Assembly (NCBI GenBank): GCA_004431415.1
Contig: QPMI01000022.1
Span: forward strand, 62,001 to 126,000
Source: Cyanophora paradoxa
Lineage: Eukaryota > Glaucocystophyceae > Cyanophorales > Cyanophoraceae
Reading direction: 5' to 3'
DNA: 64,000 bases
The notes under the pieces are model-generated. The model searched no databases and was not told the origin of the DNA. It saw nothing but the letters and a program-made list of their open reading frames with translations. How positions within the stretch are numbered: the stretch's first letter is position 1; each line of letters opens with the position of its first letter. Positions 1 through 12,900 of the stretch are shown here, piece by piece. The position numbers and the translations under genes are program-made.

Positions 1-840
1 CCTCCTGCACCCGCGCCTCCGCCCGTGCTCGCTCGGCCCCCGCCCGCTGCGCCACCGCCGCTGCCTCCTCCTCCGGATCCGGATCCGGTCCGAGCGACTC
101 GCGCCACTGCTGAATCTCCGCCTCCTGTACCCGCGCCACCGCCCGTGCTCGCTCGGCCCCCGCCCGCTGCGCCACCGCCGCTGCCTCCTCCTCCGGATCC
201 GGATCCGGTCCGAGCGACTCGCGCCACTGCTGAATCTCCGCCTCCTGTACCCGCGCCTCCGCCCGTGCTCGCTCGGCCCCCGCCCGCTGCGCCACCGCCG
301 CTGCCTCCTCCTCCGGATCCGGATCCGGTCCGAGCGACTCGCGCCACTGCTGAATCTCCGCCTCCTGTACCCGCGCCTCCGCCCGTGCTCGCTCGGCCCC
401 CGCCCGCTGCGCCACCGCCGCTGCCTCCTCCTCCGGATCCGGATCTGGTCCGAGCGACTCGCGCCACTGCTGAATCTCCGCCTCCTGTACCCGCGCCTCC
501 GCCCGTGCTCGCTCGGCCCCCGCCCGCTGCGCCACCGCCGCTGCCTCCTCCTCCGGATCCGGATCCGGTCCGAGCGACTCGCGCCACTGCTGAATCTCCG
601 CCTCCTGCAGCCGCGCCTCCGCCCGTGCTCGCTCGGCCCCCGCCCGCTGCGCCACCGCCGCTGCCTCCTCCTCCGGATCCGGATCTGGTCCGAGCGACTC
701 GCGCCACTGCTGAATCTCCGCCTCCTGTACCCGCGCCTCCGCCCGTGCTCGCTCGGCCCCCGCCCGCTGCTCCACCGCCGCTGCCTCCTCCTCCGGATCC
801 GGATCTGGTCCGAGCGAATCGCGCCACTGCTGAATCTCCG
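1..840 (-). repeat. 120-bp coding minisatellite, seven units
   Basis: Seven head-to-tail 120-bp units start at 1, 121, 241, 361, 481, 601 and 721, differing by only a few substitutions. Read on the minus strand, each unit encodes 40 residues that begin EIQQWRESLGPDPDPEEEAA and continue with an Ala/Arg/Glu helix ending RARAEARVQEA. The length is a multiple of three and most differences are silent or mild, so the array is being kept as protein. The plus-strand reading is proline-rich and is a shadow. The array is still in register at base 1 and probably continues outside the window. Confidence 0.95.
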
Positions 841-1640
841 CCTCCTGCAGCTGCGCCTCCGCCTGCACCCGCTCGGCCGCCGCCCGCTGCTCCACCGCCG
901 CCGCCCGCTGCTCCGCGGCCGCCGCGCGCTGCTCCGCGGCCGCCGCGCGCTGCACCGCTGCCGCTGCCCGTTGCTCGGAAGCTGCCACCCGCTGCTCCGT
1001 GTTCTTGGCCAGCTGCTCCGCTGTGCGGAGCACACCCCTCAGCTCCGCCGGACGCCTCTCCTCGGTCGAGGCGCGCGCCTCCGCCGCCACTGGCGCCTCC
1101 GCCGCGTTCTCCTCCTGCAGCCCGGGCGGGTGCGGCAGCGCCACTGGTGCCGCCGCCAACGCCGCCGGCGCCTCCTCCTCCTCGCCGGCCGTAAACGTTA
1201 ACGGGCGCCCACCTCGCCCGCGGCCGCCGCCGCGGCCGCGGCCGCGCCCGCGCCCGTGGGCGCTCTCCCGGCTCTCCTGGGCGAACGAGGAGGAGGCGGG
1301 GGCCGGGGCGTCGATGCCCTCCAGCAAGCCGGGACGCCGGCCCCGGCCCCGGCCCGGTGGACGCCCCCTGGCCCCGGCCCTGCCCCCAGCCCCGGCCCTC
1401 CCGCGGCCGCGGCCGCGCCCGCGGGCGCCGGTCCCGCGGGCGACGTCCTCGTCAGAGGACGTCTTCTCCTCGTCGGAGGAGGACGCCTCCTCCTCCTCCT
1501 CGTAGGCGAACGCCCAAGGGCGCCCGCCCCGTTCCCGCCCGCCGCGGCCCCGCCCGCGCCCGCGCCCGCGCCCGCGTCCACGGCTGCTCTCCGGGGTGGA
1601 GGAAGAGGAGGCCGAGGCTGGGGGGTCCTCCTCGGCGGAG

Positions 1641-1676
<36 letters not shown>

Positions 1677-3243
1677 TCGGCCGCGGGCTGGACGGTGATC
1701 GTCTTGAACTCGCGGCTGCAGATCTTGAGGATCTCCTGCGCGCCCGCCCGGCCCCGCGTGAGAGGCGGCGCGTGCGCGGCGCGACGCGGGGAGCGTGCTC
1801 GCCTCCAGCGCCACGTTGCAGTTGAGGTACCGCTCGCCGCGCACGTCGTCCGTGCACCCGTAAGCCAACCCGTCGACCCTGCAGCAGCGCGACAAGGCCC
1901 CGTCACGCGCGCGCGCCCGCCCGGTGCGATCCGCTCGGGCGGGCGCACTTCATGACCACGTCCGACGAGGCCAAGTAGCGTATCGGCTTGAAGAAGAAAT
2001 GGCAGGTCCTGCGCGCGCCTCGCGGCTCAGCTAACCTAGGCTTCCCTCTGCCCCTTGCCGGAGCGCACTTGTTCTTGCTGAAGCTGCGGCTCTCCTCCTC
2101 GGTCGGCTTGACGTGCTCCTGGATCGCGACCTGCGCGGGGCCGGGCGCGATTGCGCGGGTCAGGGTGGTTGGCGGGAGAGGCGCGCGGGCAGGAAGGGCG
2201 GGGGCGGGCCTTAAGCGCGGCTTCCGACGTTGCGAAGCCCGTGGCGACGGTCTTGCCCCCCACCTGGAGCTCGAAGCCGCCCTTCTTCACGCGCTTCGCC
2301 TCGGCCACGGCCGCGATCGAGGCGCGGCCGCGCTTCCGCTTCGGCGCGCCGCCGGCCTCGCCCGCCGCGTCGTCCTCCGTCCCGTCCGTGAGAAGCCGGG
2401 GCGCGACGTTCTTCTCCTTGCACTGCGGGCACAGGAAAGTGCCCGAGGGAGCACACGTGATACCAAGGCACTGCTTGTGGAACGAGAGGGGGCATCCGTC
2501 GCAGAGCACGAGGCTCCCGTCTTCGCCGCAGAGCTTGCACACGAGGTTGTTCGCGAGGCCTCCGGGCAGCCCCGTCACCTGCCGCCGGGCCCGTCAGATC
2601 CCGCTTCGCCGCCGCACGCCGACCGAGCGCGAGCGCTTGCGGACCTCCCCAGCGACCCGTTTGTCGGCCTCCTCGAGGGCCTGGGCGGATCGTGAGCGCG
2701 AAAAGGCCGCAGCAAGGTGGGAAAAGCGTGCCCTTTTCAGCTCGTTCGAAAGCTTGTACGTGCGATCCTTCAGACGCTGCGCAGCAGCGTCTCGGTACTC
2801 CTTCGCCCTGTGCTTCTCATCGGCCGTGGTGCCCACGAAGGGGGTCACGTTCCCGGGCCTGCAGAAGCCCAGGGTCGGATCGCCTTCCCCCTTGCCGCCG
2901 TATACGTAGCCAAGCCAGATGACAGCGATGTTCTTGCCCGGCCGGCTGTCCGCGATGAACGCTGGCCACATTCTGCAATGGAAAGAAGACCCAAGGCTAA
3001 GTTTGCGCGATGAAAAGATGACTCAAAGGCTCGAATAGGCTCGGGCGGGGCCGGGCGGGCTTCGTAAGCTAGTCTCGCGTATTTTGACAGGATCGGAAAT
3101 GCGAACGAGGCAGGCGCGCACGTTTCGAATTCGTCGTCGACGTCTTCCGGATATCGATCCTTCCTCGCCCATACGATCGACCCGTATTCCGGTGGCGCGG
3201 GGTGCGGCATCATTACGTATACGTGGCAATTGTGAAGGTGCAA
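1..3243 (-). CDS. PWWP-like/PHD finger/RGG/coiled-coil protein, copy A (3' end beyond window)
   Basis: Probably a chromatin-associated protein. Exon 1 (about 3243-3122) holds PPEYGSIVWAR. After an intron, exon 2 (2972-2624) gives MWPAFIADSRPG and IAVIWLG, which together resemble a PWWP fold, followed by a basic helical stretch. Exon 3 (from 2578) is a clear PHD finger, CKLC..CDGC..H..C..CPQC, with nuclear-localisation-like KRKRGR after it. Later exons carry YGCTDDVRGERYLNCNVALE and EILKICSREFKTITVQ, neither of which I recognise. Next comes a long Arg-Gly region with acidic Ser/Glu patches (about 1700-1190), then an Ala/Glu/Arg coiled coil with EQRAAAA heptads and 40-residue repeats that run off the window edge. 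Its first three-quarters is duplicated in inverted orientation at 23.1-25.2 kb. The coil resembles that of the RING gene at 52 kb, so a RING finger may lie beyond the edge; that is inference. The chosen ATG starts just upstream of the point where the two copies become similar. Confidence 0.7.
841..1000 (-). repeat. 21-bp heptad-encoding repeats
   Basis: Next to the 120-bp array, units of about 21 bp related to gctccgcggccgccgcgcgct repeat with divergence. On the minus strand they encode successive EQRAAAA-like heptads, as expected for a growing coiled coil. Confidence 0.75.
1310..3216 (-). repeat. Inverted segmental duplication 1, copy A
   Basis: This block matches 23159-25190 in the opposite orientation. 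It includes the PWWP-like exons, the PHD exon, their introns and the first RGG region. Similarity begins abruptly at the codons for PHPxPPEYGS and fades within the RGG-coding DNA. Introns align as well as exons, so the copy was made at DNA level and not through mRNA. Confidence 0.85.
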
Positions 3244-3908
3244 AGGCTGCTTGGGCAGCTTGCCGTACGCGCGCTCTGGTACCGGTCAAATACTAATGGC
3301 TCGCGCGTGATCGTTGCAATTGCGGGCAAGACGGGGCGAGAGACGAGCGTGCTCGAGAACGGCCTGGCGGAATTCGAAGCGCGGGCCTGGCGGAGAACGG
3401 CCTGGCGGATCGGAGGCGCGGGCTCAGCGGCCTCACATTCCTGCGGGCCGTGGCGAGAATGCGCACCGATCCGGTTTTGCACTGCAGCTGGTCGTGGCCT
3501 GCAGCTGGCGAAGGCGCGCGCGGACTGCAGCTGGTTCGAAAAAAATTCGAGGGTACGAGTATTGTTCGTCACTTCGTTCGCGGCTGAAGAAGCCGAATTT
3601 AAAACCTTCATGATCAACGCTGGCGCTCCCGCTAGCGTTGTGGTGTAATCGGCCGGGGCCTTGGGGGAAGGAGAGGCGCGGGGCCCTCCCGTCCCACCCT
3701 CCCGACCCTCCCGTCCCACTCCGCGACCGCGGCTGACGTCGACGTCACTTGGAAAAACGTTAGCACGTCCACGTGCACGTGCACCAAAACGTGTTGACAG
3801 GAAAAAGCAACTGCAACCGTCGACCCCTACCTACCTAAAGCTCCCGAATAAATGCATGCGAACCACTAAAGAAGAGGGAAATAAAAAAGGCCCGCGGGCA
3901 TCCTATTA
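3244..3908. other. Spacer between PHD gene A and the myosin 3' end
   Basis: About 665 bp. It lies upstream of PHD gene A, so it should hold that promoter, and it also takes the myosin 3' UTR. I see repeated ctgcagctgg and cctggcgga motifs but no clear TATA box and no convincing gene. Confidence 0.5.
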
Positions 3909-6900
3909 TCAGCCGATGGCGTTGAAGGCAACTTCGCGGTTGGCCTCCTCCAGGACAGCGATGCGGTCCTTGAGGGCGCGGATCTCGGCCCGCGCGCGCT
4001 CCAGCTCTCGCTCGGACTCGCGCACGCCGGCCGTCTCCATCCTCGCCTCCTGCAGCTTGTCCATCAGGCTCTGGATCGTCTCCTTCGTCGTCTCCTTCTC
4101 GCTCGCCCACGCGTCCTCCCGCCTCCGCATCTCCTTCTCCAGCGCCTCGTGCTTCTTCTCCAGCTTCGTGAGCGCCAGATTCGCCTGGTCCAGCTGCCCG
4201 GGGCGTAAGCGAGAAGCACAGCAGAGTAGCGCGGCGCGAGCGAGCCTCCTCGGAGATGTCGGCGTTCTCGCACTGGAGCCGCTCGACCTCCTCGACGCCC
4301 TCGGTCTGCACGGCGAGCAGCTCGGCCTGCGCCCCCGCCAGCTCGCGCCGCGCCGCCTCCAGCTCGCCCGCCGCCGCCGCCGCCTCCCGCTGGGCGCCCT
4401 CCAGCTCTGCCTTGAGCTTCTCGACGGCCGCCCCGCGGTCCTGCGCCAGCAGCTCCTGCTCCCGCAGCCGCTCCTGCAGCTGCCCGTTCTCCGACGTCGC
4501 GGCGGCGACCGCCTCGTGCTCCTCCGCGAGCTGCTCCTCGAGCTCCGCCACGCGCGCCTCGCGCTCCCGCGCCCGCCCCTCCGCCTCCTCGTAGTCGCCC
4601 GTCGCCCGCGCCAGCTCCCGCTCCAGCCGCGCCACGCCCGCCAGCGCCTGCCGGCACGCCTCCTCCTCCGCCCCGAGGCGCCCCCGCAGCTCGTCCCGCT
4701 GCGATCGCGCGCGGCGCCGCGCGTCGGCGCGGGCGGGCGGGCGGGCGGGCTCGAGAGGGCGAGGAAATGGAAGCGGACCTCCTGTGCGAGCGCCTCGAGG
4801 CGCCGCGCGCGGTCCTCCGCCTCGGCGCCGACGCTCGCGCACTTGCGCTCCTCGGCGGCGAGCTTCTCCGCCAGGCGCGCCCCGCTCGCCTCCGCCTGCT
4901 CGGCGCGCGCCTGCTGCGCCGCCGCCTCGCGCCGGGCCGCCTCCTCGCGGTCCTCCGCCTCGTGCAGCTCCTCCTTCAGGCGCCGCTTCTCCCGCTCGAG
5001 CTCCTTTCGCTTGTCCACGGCGCTGTCGAGCTCGCTCGCGGCCTCGTTGCGCGCCCGGTCGGCCCGCGTCAGCCGCTCGGCGAGCTCCGCCCGCTCCGTC
5101 TCCAGCGCCTGGCAGCGGCCCGTGAGGCGCGCCACGTCTCCCTCCAGCACCGTCTGCGTGCGCCGGCGCCGGGCTCAGCAGGCGGCGAGCGGCGGCGCCG
5201 CGGGCAGGCGGGCGGGCCCGGGGCACCTTGGACTGCTCGAGGTCGCGCAGGTGCTTCTGCGTGTGGCTCGCCTCCCGCTGCAGCTTCGAGGCCTCCTCCT
5301 CGGCCGCCGCCCGCTCCCGCTCGGCCCGCTCCTTGCCCCGCTCGAGCTCCGCCGCCGCCGCCTCCAGCGCCGCCTTCTCCTTCGCGAGCTTCTCGCCGGC
5401 GGCGCGGGCGCGCTCGAGCTCGCCCTCCAGCGCCCGCCGCGCCTCGTCGGCCTGCGCCAGCTTGTCCCGCGCCTCCGCGAGGTCCGCCTCGAGCTTGCGG
5501 CCCCGCGCCTGCGCCGCCGCCAGCGCCGCCTCCGCCGCCTCCTTTGCCGCCTCCGTGTCCTGCGCCCGCCCCGCCCGCTCAGAAAGAGAACGTTATCAGC
5601 TGCACAGCGCCGGGCCGGGCGCACCCTCAGCTGGTCCCCAATGACACGCCGCCTCTCCCGCACGTCATTCAGGTCCCGCTCGAGCGCCGCCTGCGCCGCC
5701 GCCACCACCGATCAGACGAGCCCGGCGCGGGGCGGGGCGCGGCTCGTCCGGCGGACCTTCATCTCGCCGAGAGTGGAGACCTGTCGCTGCGACTCGGCGA
5801 GCTCGACCTCGAGCCGCGTCTGCAGCTCGGCGCGCTCCCGCACGAGCCGCAGGTTCTCCGCCTCGGCCGCCTCCTTCAGCTTGCTGATGTCGCCCTTCTT
5901 CGCCTCGCGCAGCTGCTCCAGCTCGCGCTCCAGGCCCGCCCGCTCGCCCTTGGCCACCGCGAACTGGTTCTCCAGCGCCGCCTTCTCCTTCTGCAGCTCC
6001 GCCAGGCGCCCCCGCGCGTCCTTCGCCGCCGCCGACTCCGCCGCCTGCAGCTCCTCCAGCTGCGCCACCTGCCCGCCCCGAAAGCTCACGATCAGCGACG
6101 CTCCCAGCTCAGCTCTGCGCGGCGGGGCGGCTCGCCTGGTTGGAGAGGCCGTGGCGCTCCTTCTTGACGGCCGCGAGCTCCCGCTGGACCGACTCGAGCT
6201 CCGCCTCGGCCGTCGCCCGCGCCGCCTCGGACTCGGCGAGCCGCGCCTCGACGCGGGCCTTGGCGTCGTCCAGCGCGCGCGCGGCCGAGGCCGAGGCGCC
6301 CTTCTCCTCCTCCACCGCCCGCGTCGCCGCCTCCTGCTCCCGCAGCGCCGCCGTCGCCCGCGCGATCTCCGACTGCGCCGCACCGCCCCGCCGCCTCGGC
6401 GGCGTCCGAACGAGAGGGGGGCGAGCAGGAAGGCACCTTGAGGCCCTCGCGCTCGCGCTCGAGGGAGCGGATGTCGTCCTGCGCCTTGCGCCCCGCAGCC
6501 TGGCTCTCCTCCAGCGCCCGCGCCGCCTCCTCCACCCGCGCCCGCAGCTTCTCCACCTCGCCCCTGCGCGCCCTCGTGTGTGAGACGTGCGTGCGCGTGT
6601 TTGCGCTCGCCGGCGACGCACATGCGCTGCTCGAGTGTGTCGGAGAGGGCGCGCTTGTCGGAGAGGAGCGTGTCGGCCTCGCGCCGCGCCGCGTCGTAGC
6701 GCTCCTGCAGCTCCCGCTTCTCCTTCACCGACTCGGTCATCTTCGCCGCGTGCTCCGCCTTCGTCGTCTCCAGCACCTGCGCGCCGCCCGGCGTCAGCCG
6801 CGCGTTCGCTGCATGGACTCGGCGGCGCTGAGGAGGAGTCTAGGGCGGAGGGGGCTCGGGAGGGTGTGTGTGGTCTTCGGAAGGGGAGGGAGAGAGGACT

Positions 6901-9900
6901 GGACGGGGCGGGGCGGGATGGGCCCGAGCCTGAAGGAGGTCCGCGCGGCGGGTCTCCGCCTCCTCCGCGCGCCGCTCGGCGGCGCCCTTCTCGCTGCGGA
7001 GGCGCGAGAGCTCGGCGTCGCGCCGGGCGGCGCCCTCCTTGGCGTCCTCCCGGTCGCGCTCCGTGGCGCTGAGGGCCTGCTGCACGAGCCCGACCTTCTT
7101 GCGCGAGCTGGCGACCTCCGCCTCGGCCTTGGCGAGCCGCTCCTCCAGCTCGGCCTTGGCCTTGCCCCAGCGCTCCTCGGCCGCCCTGGCCGAGACGAGC
7201 GCGTCGCCGAGCTCGACGCGCACGGCCGCCTCGCGCCGCGCCGCCTCGCGCGCCTGCTCCTCCAGCGCCGCCCGCAGCGCCCGCAGCCGCGAGAAGGCCG
7301 CCTGCAGCTCGCCCGCGGGGTCCATCGTCTGCAGGCTGGATCCCTGGCTGCTCGAGACGCGGCGCGGGGAGAGCCGCGGCTGGTCGGCGACCTCCCCGCT
7401 CAGCCGCCCGTCGATGCTGAGGGTCGGGACGGGCCCCGCCGCCGAGCCGGCGCCGCTCGAGGTCCGCGCGGGGCTCGGCGAGGCGCTGCTGTGCCTCCTG
7501 GGGGCCCGCGGCGGTGTGGAGGCCTCCGCGATGCCGGGCAGGTGCTGCTGCTGCGCCGAGGGCGCCGGGGCGCTGGCCGACTGCCACTCGGCGGCGAGGC
7601 TCCCGAGGTCGAGCGCCTGCGCCGAGGCCCGCGCCAGGGCCTCGTCGGCGCGCTCGCGCCGCCCCCGCTCCTCCTCGAGCTTCTTGCGCAGGTCGGCGAG
7701 CTCGGCGGCCGCCTCCGAGAGCTCCCGCTTCGCGTCCGCCAGGCCCTTCTCGGCCACGTCCGCGTGCTGCGCCCGGCTCACGTACTTCTGCGCCTCGCTC
7801 ACCAGCTTCTGCAGCTCCTCCTTCAGCTGCGCGCGCCGCGGGCGTCAGTCAGCGACGGCGCACGGGCGCGCCGGGCACGCGCGCGCGCGCGTGCCTTTGC
7901 GTGGCGCTCCTCGAGCGCGGCGCGCTCCTTGCGGATGCGCTGTGCCTCGGCCTGGAACTCGGCGCCGCGGCGGCGCTCCGCCTCGAGCTGGCGCGCGGCG
8001 TCCTCCAGCTTCTCGGCGAACTCGCTCGTGGCGGCCTCGCCCCGCTCGGCGCGGCCCTGCGCCGCCGCCAGCCGCGCCTCGACGGCCGCCGTGTGCCGGC
8101 CCGCCTCGTCCACGCTCGCCACGAGGCGCTTCACCTCCGCCTCCGCCGCGCGGCAGCGCCGGGCCGCCGCCGCGACGGCCGCCGCGATGGACGCCACGTC
8201 GGGCGGCGCGCCGCCCTCGTCGGCGTCGAGGAAGGGGGCGAGGGGGTCCGCGGGGCCGGCGGCCGGGGAGGAGGGGGAGGAGGAGGGGGAGGGGGATGCC
8301 TTGGCGGGGGAGGAGGTGGTGGTGGGGGGGTCCGGGTTCGGGTCCTCGCCGCCCCCGGGGGCCGGCCGGCGGAGGGCGGCACGGACCTGGCTGTAGAAAG
8401 CCTCGAGCCGGTGGGCGCTCTCTTTTGCCGCCAGCTCCGCCGCGCTCTTCAGCCGCTCCAGCTCCGCCACCTGAGCGCCGCCGGGCCCTCTTAGCATAGG
8501 ACGATTAGGAGAGGAGCGGCTGCGCACCCGCTTCTCGAGCATGCGCTTCTCCTCCTGGAGCGTCGCGGACTGCTCGAAGAGCTGCTTGCCGAGGCCCAGC
8601 GGCGGCGGCCGGTTCTCCTTCTCCTCCTCGGTCCCGGAAGACGAGGGGCCCGCCTTGTCGAAGAAGGGGGAGGCGGAGAGGCCGGCGGCGCCGGCGCCCC
8701 GCGTAACCTCCGCCAGGTACTCGATCTCCCTCCGCACCGCGTCCACGCACGCCGCTGCCGCCCGCCGCCTGAGCGCGAGCGAAGCGGGCACCGCCGTGCC
8801 CGCGGGATACGCGCACCCTCGATAGCGGGCTCCGCGGCTCCGAGGGCGCGCTCCAGCGCGAGGCGTACCCGGTCGATGTCTGCCGCCGTCTGCGCCGGGC
8901 GGAGTGAGCGATAAAAGGCTGGAGGCCAGAGGAAAGAAGGCAGGCTCGCCTGGGCCTTGCACTGGCGGCGGGGCATGGGCTGCCGGACGTGCCGGTCGAC
9001 CATCGCGTTGAGGGCGCTGCCGGCCGTGCCGGCGGCGATGTGGTGCCGCTTCTTGACCTCCCCGAGGATGAGCCGCAGCTGCCGAGCGCCTCAGAACAGA
9101 ACAGAAGAGCAAGGGAGGGGCGGGCGGGCGGGCGGGCGGACCTTGCGCGCGAGCGCCGTGGTGCCCTTCTCGACCTGGTTGCCGCTCGGGCCGATCTCGG
9201 CCGCCCGGCGCCGCGCCCGCCACTTGCGGACGGCTGGCGGCCGCGTGGGTGAGGGGCGCAGGAGGGGTGGGCGGGGCGGGGCGCCCGCACCGGTCTGGAT
9301 GATGAACGCGGCCTCTCGCAGCTTCTGGAACCTCCGCTCGAGCCGCCGCGTCCGCCACGCTGCGCCGGATCCAGTGAGGAGAAGTCCGAGGCTGAAGCTG
9401 AAGAAGGAAGGAAGGAGCCGCACCGCACTGGAGGCGCAGGGCCGCGCGGTAGCGCTTGCGGAAGCGGTCGCGGGCGATCTTGAGCCGCACCACTGCGGCG
9501 GGTCAGAAGAAGAGGACTAGAAGCGCTTGGGACGAGGCGGGCGGGCGGGCGCACGGAATTGGAGGGCGCGGGCGCAGGAGCGGAGGGCGACGAAGCGGCG
9601 GCGGGTGAGGCGGCCGCGCACGGTCGCTTGGACCTTGAGCGCGCTGGCCGCCAGGCGCTTCTCAAGCAAAGACTCGAGGGCGCTCATCGTCTTGTCGTCG
9701 CGGATGTAGACGCGCGTCGAGCCCAGGGCCCAGTCCCCGTCCGGGAGCACGCCGGCCGACTCCAGGATGCCAAGGCAGAATGCCTTGGGGTCGGCGGGCG
9801 GGGCCTCCGGGCGGCTCCAGAGCACCCGGTAGCGGAGGATGAAGTCCTTGTGGGAGCGCCGGATGGCGAAGCCCTGCCGCCGGATGCGGATCGTGTCCAG

Positions 9901-12900
9901 GATTCCGGTGTAGCGGAGCTGGTTCATGATGAGCGTTGTGTCGATGTAGTGCGGAGCCTGCGGTGCAAACGCGCAAGTAAGCTAAGCACAAGCAAAGCTG
10001 AGATTAAATTAAGTTGAGCTAAGCGGACTTGATCGTGGTTGGGCTTGATGCAGCGGACGTAGTGGATCTCGGTGGAGCGCAGGCGCTCCATGAGCGAGGC
10101 GAGCTGGTCCCGGAAGTAGGCGGAGACCGTCCGCGCAGTCGGCTGCGTCGTCGCCGCCAGCAGCGAGACCGCCGAGCCTGGCTTCTTCACCTGCTCGAAA
10201 GGATGAGGGCGAGGACGAAGGGCGAACTGATAATGAGAAGAAGAAGCGGACCGGGGCGGCTGTGCCGGCGGCGAAGTTCTGCTGGCCCGCCGCGAAGAGC
10301 AGCGAGACGATGTCGCACTTGCTCGTCTGCATCGCCCGCACGAGATCTGAGATAGACAGATAGTGAGATCGGGCTTGCTTATTTTGCGCGCTCGTCTGTC
10401 TGTCCGGCCTGACCGATGTGGACCGTGTCCTTGTTCTTGTCGACGAAGCCCTCGGCCTCGTACGTGACGTCACCCGCGTAGTGCGTGACCACGAAGGACT
10501 TGTCGGCCTTAGGGGGGAGGGGGGGGGTACGTAAGTGGGGCGCGTAGAGGAGAGACATAGATGAGAGACAGAGCTTCTAATCGAAAAGCGCGGGGCGGGG
10601 CGGCGGCGCACGTCGCGGCGGGGCTTGACGTAGCACTTCTGGCGGGAGAGGTTCTCGTGCAGCTTGTGGAGGAGCGTCTCGTCGGCGCCCCGCGGGAACT
10701 GGCTCTCGTCGTCCAGCAGCGACAGGATCGAGACCTGCCGGGGATGTTGAGCGGGGCTAGGAGCCGTCAAGAATGAGCGACGAACGGACCTTCGCGCGGC
10801 TCTCGATGAGCTCGATCACGTCGGCGTTGTCCGTGAACTTCACCAGCTCCCAGTTGATCCCTGCGGGTCGGTTAGGTTCGAAGGTCAGAGCGGCGCCTTA
10901 AAGGGGCGGGGGGAGGGAGGGGAGGGGAGGGGGAGGGCGCGCCCTCGCGCTTGTACTCCTCCTGCTCGAGCTTGAAGAGGTTCTCGAGGTACTGCTGGTG
11001 CAGCTTCTCGTTCGTGTAGTTGATGCACAGCTGCTCGAATGAATTCCTCTGCGAACGAAGGAAGGTCAGACAGAGCCCCGCAGACAGGCAGGCAGACGTC
11101 GAGTCGAGTGCGGCCGTGCCGCACGCACCGTGAAGACCTCGAAGCCGTAGATGTCCAGGATTCCGATGGAATTGGCGTAACTCTTCGCCCGGATCGACTC
11201 GTTGACGCGCTGCACCAGCCACGAGAACATGCGCCCGTACAGGCCCTTCGCGAGCGCGTCGCGGTTCGCGGCCGCCTGCGCCGGCTTGAGCGGGATCCGC
11301 ATCGAGAAGACGCCGGACTTCTCCTTCTCCTTGGCGGCGACAGCGCGGGGGTCCAGCGAGGGACGCGAGCTGGGCTTCCTTGTGCCTGCGTCGCCCTGCC
11401 CGCCTGACATCGTGCGCGAGCAGAGGCCCTCCTCCAGCGTCGGAAGGTCCACCTCCAGCAGCTCGCAGACCACCTCCAGCTCTGCCGGGCGTAAGACAAG
11501 TGAAGCCGGGAGCCGATGAAGAGACCGGCGCGCGCGCGCGCACGCTTGCGGCCGTCCTCGGAGATGGCGGAGGCCTCGCCGTCCTCCCGCTCGTCGAAGG
11601 TGATGTTCCCGAGGTGCAGGATCGCCGAGACGATCCGGAACATCGCCCGCTGCTCCCGCACGTCGAACCCGATCAGCGTCATCGCCGCCTGCAGTGCGCG
11701 CGCGCGCCATCGAGTCAGCTCCCAGCTTTCAGCTTCGAGAGAGCGCGGAAGCTCGAGAGAAAGAGAGCGCGCGCGCCTTCACGTGCTGGAAGTCAGCGGC
11801 GTCGTCGACGCCCTCGATCTTGTGGGAGGAGCCGTTCTGGAGGTACGCGTAGTCGTCGACGCCGCCCAGGTGCAGCGCCGCTGCGCGGGGCCGGGTGACG
11901 GGACGGAAAAGCGAGCTCGGGTGCGGGTGGGCGCACCCTTCTCTTCCGCAGAGGCGCCGGCGCAGAGCTGGTAGAAGATGTGGTAGCTGCGTGCCCGCGG
12001 CATGAGGGAGAGGCCACGGAAAAGGAAAGGAAAGGAAAGAAAGGGGGACCTGCGCTCGTTCTCCGCCTGGGACACGACTCGGGACTTTTCCAGCAGGTCT
12101 GGCGGGCGCGCCGCGTCAGAGTGGCGGGAGGCCGGCCAAAACGACGGGAAGACTCACAGTTCTCGATGTTGGCGCCGACGATGCGGCCGGCGGCGTCGAA
12201 AAGGACTTCAAAGTACTTGCCCTGCGATTAGGCCCGATCGGCACCCACGTTCGAAGCGAGAATGAGGCGGGCGCGGCGCACGAAGCGGGAGGAGTTGTTG
12301 TTCCGGACGGTCTTCGCGTTTCCGAAGGCCTCCAGCACGGGGTTGGACTCCAGGACCTGCTGCGCGACCCGGTCGACGATGTTGCTCGAACAGATCTTCG
12401 CCAGGTACGCAAGCATGATCTTCGTCGCCTCCGTCTTGCCCGCACCGCTCTCCCCGCTGCGCGAGCGTCCGCAATCAGGCGAGGGGCGAGGGGCGGCGAG
12501 CGAGCGCCGCACCTGATAAGGACGGATTGGTTCTTGCGCTCGTTCATCATGTTGCGGAAGGTCTGGTCGGCCAGAGCGTAGATGTGCGGCTGCGTCTCGC
12601 TGATGAACTTCCCCCGGTAGTGGTCCACCATGGACTGCGTGTACAGCTTGAGGTCCGTGTACGGATTGATTGAAACGAGGATCGGCCCGATGTACGTCTG
12701 TGCGGCGGCGTGTTTGGATAGGAGAGACGCAATGCAAGGCGAAGCTCACGTATATGACATTCTTGTCGTATCGGGACTTCAGGCTGTGCCAGATCGATGC
12801 TTCGTGCAGGTGCTCAAGCTTTACGAGATCCGCGATGCCGTCGCTGCCCTCCGAGTTGGTATACAATAGGGACGAAGTGCTCAGCTTGTGTATCTGCGCA

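Noticed and set aside
1-840. 120-bp repeats as a possible CRISPR array
   Set aside because: There are no variable spacers; the whole unit repeats in coding phase inside a eukaryotic gene.
25-1194. Long proline-rich plus-strand open frame over the 120-bp repeats
   Set aside because: It is the antisense shadow of the minus-strand coil. The minus frame continues the RGG protein upstream and has heptad structure.
3661-6441. 926-residue plus-strand open frame opposite the myosin tail
   Set aside because: Arg/Leu/Ser-rich composition typical of the antisense of Glu/Ala/Lys coiled coil; the minus strand is clearly myosin.
6438-8396. 652-residue plus-strand open frame
   Set aside because: Also a shadow of myosin tail exons, without domains or balanced composition.
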